Shown in pieces: positions 5,026-5,793 of a stretch of DNA of 5,793 bases (position 1 is the stretch's first letter; each line of letters begins with the position of its first letter). The translations under genes and the position numbers were made by a program. Source of the stretch: Methanoregula sp. (GTDB lineage Archaea > Halobacteriota > Methanomicrobia > Methanomicrobiales > Methanospirillaceae); the NCBI GenBank assembly GCA_003157895.1, contig PMKW01000069.1, forward strand, positions 730 through 6,522. The letters run 5' to 3'. Under the pieces are notes generated by a model that saw only the letters and a list, made by a program, of their open reading frames with translations, was not told the DNA's origin and made no database searches.

Positions 5026-5057
5026 GATATGCTGAATGCCATATCAGCAATTTTTTT
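5026..5057 (+). terminator. Alternative hairpins followed by a T7 run
   Basis: Two six-base-pair stems overlap and exclude each other: GATATG (5026-5031) with CATATC (5040-5045), and TGCTGA (5030-5035) with TCAGCA (5044-5049). The second is followed almost at once by seven T (5051-5057), a terminator-like arrangement on the plus strand. No plus-strand gene lies upstream in this spacer, so it would end either an unannotated small RNA or unwanted antisense transcription. Confidence 0.4.
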
Positions 5058-5178
5058 AGCTTGCCGCTCTTTTTTGTATACCTCCGCATTTTATGAAGCT
5101 TAAGAACCCGGATACAGACTGATTGAATGATGTAGGATATTCAACAACGAATAGAACGGGAGAGATGGTATCCCCGAA

Positions 5179-5428
5179 ATGCTGAATTCACGGAGTGGCT
5201 GGAGCAGGAAATTTGTTTCTGTTTTTATATATCGTGCTACCGGGATCGATGATACTCACAAGCGGTTGTACCTATACGGGAACTATAAAAAATACCCACG
5301 CACCTGGTTCTTTCGGAGTTCCCGGTTTCTTCTCTCGTTGTTATGGGAGAAATATCAGGGACCATAATTCTTCCGGTTCATTAATCCACCTGATTCAAGG
5401 CTCATTTTTTATCATAGCATACCCATAA
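5179..5428 (+). pseudogene. Possible frameshifted small lipoprotein remnant
   Basis: Two overlapping plus-strand frames together resemble a lipoprotein signal peptide. The frame from ATG 5179 gives a basic start (MLNSRSGWSRKF). The frame from GTG 5195 gives a hydrophobic run, LFLFLYIVLPGSMI, then LTSGC, the same lipobox-like residues as in the lipoprotein at 2160-2786. That frame continues 53 residues past the lipobox cysteine to a TAA at 5426-5428, without recognisable motifs. A one-base frameshift near 5215-5230 would join the two. Neither start has a good ribosome-binding site and composition is AT-rich, so chance is a serious alternative. No homologue is recognised. Confidence 0.2.
5405..5413 (+). 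promoter_or_regulatory. Weak TATA-like element before mdh
   Basis: TTTTTTATC lies with its centre about 28 bases before the mdh ATG. No ribosome-binding site precedes that ATG, so a leaderless transcript from this element is plausible. The match to the TATA consensus is poor. Confidence 0.3.
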
Positions 5429-5437
5429 TGGTACCAG

Positions 5438-5793
5438 ATGGGGCGCCTGGCGATAATCGGGGTGGGGAGGATCGGTGGCGAGGTCGCATATCTCGCGTCG
5501 GCTATGGGGATTGCAGACGAACTTGTCCTCTATGACAGCGCACAGAACCACTTACGGGCGCAGGTGCTCGACCTTAAGCATACCGGGCTGGACATGACGA
5601 TCTCAACGGATAAAAACAATATCAGGGACGCAGATGTCTGCATCTTTTCCGCCGGCCTGCCCCGCAACCCTTCGGTGAATACCCGTGCCGATCTTCTTTT
5701 TGCCAACCTGCCGGCAACCGGGGAGGCCGCCGCACTGCTCGCCGGTTTCTCCGGTATCCTCATCACCGTCACCAACCCGATGGACATCAATAA
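5438..5793 (+). CDS. mdh: Malate dehydrogenase (LDH/MDH family), N-terminal part; 3' end outside window
   Basis: This is the N-terminal 118 residues of an NAD(P)-dependent 2-hydroxyacid dehydrogenase of the LDH/MDH family, which interconverts malate and oxaloacetate. The Rossmann nucleotide loop is IIGVGRIGGEVA (6-17, GxGxxG). LVLYDS (29-34) places Asp33 at the end of strand beta2, which usually favours NAD over NADP. The active-site loop SAGLPRNPSVNTRADL (71-86) matches the MDH pattern AGxPRKPGxxR-xDL. Arg76 stands at the position that is Arg in malate and Gln in lactate dehydrogenases, and Arg83 is the second substrate arginine. VTNPMDI (111-117) carries the conserved Asn113. The catalytic Asp-His pair lies beyond the window. 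ATG 5438 is the only start: an in-frame TAA lies at 5426. It is divergent from pyrDK. In methanogens such an enzyme feeds the incomplete citric acid pathway. Confidence 0.9.
   Translation, partial: MGRLAIIGVGRIGGEVAYLASAMGIADELVLYDSAQNHLRAQVLDLKHTGLDMTISTDKNNIRDADVCIFSAGLPRNPSVNTRADLLFANLPATGEAAALLAGFSGILITVTNPMDIN

Larger units (their letters stand above)
4873..5437. other. AT-richer spacer between divergent pyrD and mdh
   Basis: About 560 bases carry no convincing intact gene. They include a seven-base-pair hairpin, AGGTAAC (4988-4994) with GTTACCT (4998-5004), overlapping hairpins before a T-run (5026-5057), a further six-T run (5070-5075), and a possibly broken lipoprotein-like frame (5179-5428). 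Base composition is visibly more AT-rich than in the flanking genes. Only the short promoter regions at each end are needed for pyrD and mdh, so the length of the spacer is unexplained. Confidence 0.55.

Noticed and set aside
5428..5430. ATG at 5428 as the mdh start
   Set aside because: It is not in the mdh frame; the in-frame TAA at 5426-5428 leaves only the ATG at 5438.

Overview
The window looks like chromosomal DNA from a methanogenic euryarchaeon, most likely of the order Methanomicrobiales (Methanoregula-like). The taxon is an inference. It rests on an archaeal XPD/Rad3-type helicase, a two-subunit NAD-linked dihydroorotate dehydrogenase (PyrD1B + PyrK), TATA-box promoters placed about 26 bases before start codons as in leaderless archaeal transcripts, and a Cys-rich surface lipoprotein with Stig1-like repeats. 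No rRNA, tRNA, CRISPR array, insertion sequence or phage gene was seen.

Layout from left to right: (1) 2-1281, plus strand, the 3' end of an XPD/Rad3-family DNA helicase overlapping by 10 bases a methylguanine-DNA methyltransferase gene, a small DNA-repair operon. (2) 1284-2015, plus strand, a TATA box, a 32-codon leader-like ORF whose stop overlaps the GTG start of mobA (molybdenum cofactor guanylyltransferase), then mobA. (3) 2038-2081, a hairpin with T-runs on both sides, a terminator shared by the converging mobA and lipoprotein genes. (4) 2058-2825, minus strand, a lipoprotein with three eight-cysteine repeats, followed in frame by a fourth, decayed repeat. The single TGA separating it from the gene sits exactly where the first cysteine of that repeat should be. 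(5) 2860-3195, a gene-poor spacer with an 18-bp perfect palindrome, a pair of near-identical 14-mers 60 bp apart, and hairpins. (6) 3196-4840, minus strand, pyrD and pyrK with an 8-base overlap, preceded by a good TATA box that implies a leaderless pyrD message. (7) 4873-5437, an AT-richer spacer with overlapping alternative hairpins before a T-run, and a possible broken lipoprotein-like reading frame. (8) 5438-5793, plus strand, the 5' end of a malate/lactate dehydrogenase-family gene that runs off the window.

Most genes are housekeeping: DNA repair, molybdopterin guanine dinucleotide synthesis (needed for formate and formylmethanofuran dehydrogenases in methanogens), pyrimidine synthesis, and malate/oxaloacetate interconversion. 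I see no complete new multigene system. The least ordinary observations are the stop-for-cysteine event in the lipoprotein, the small overlapping ORF before mobA, the 18-bp palindrome, and the spacer upstream of mdh.
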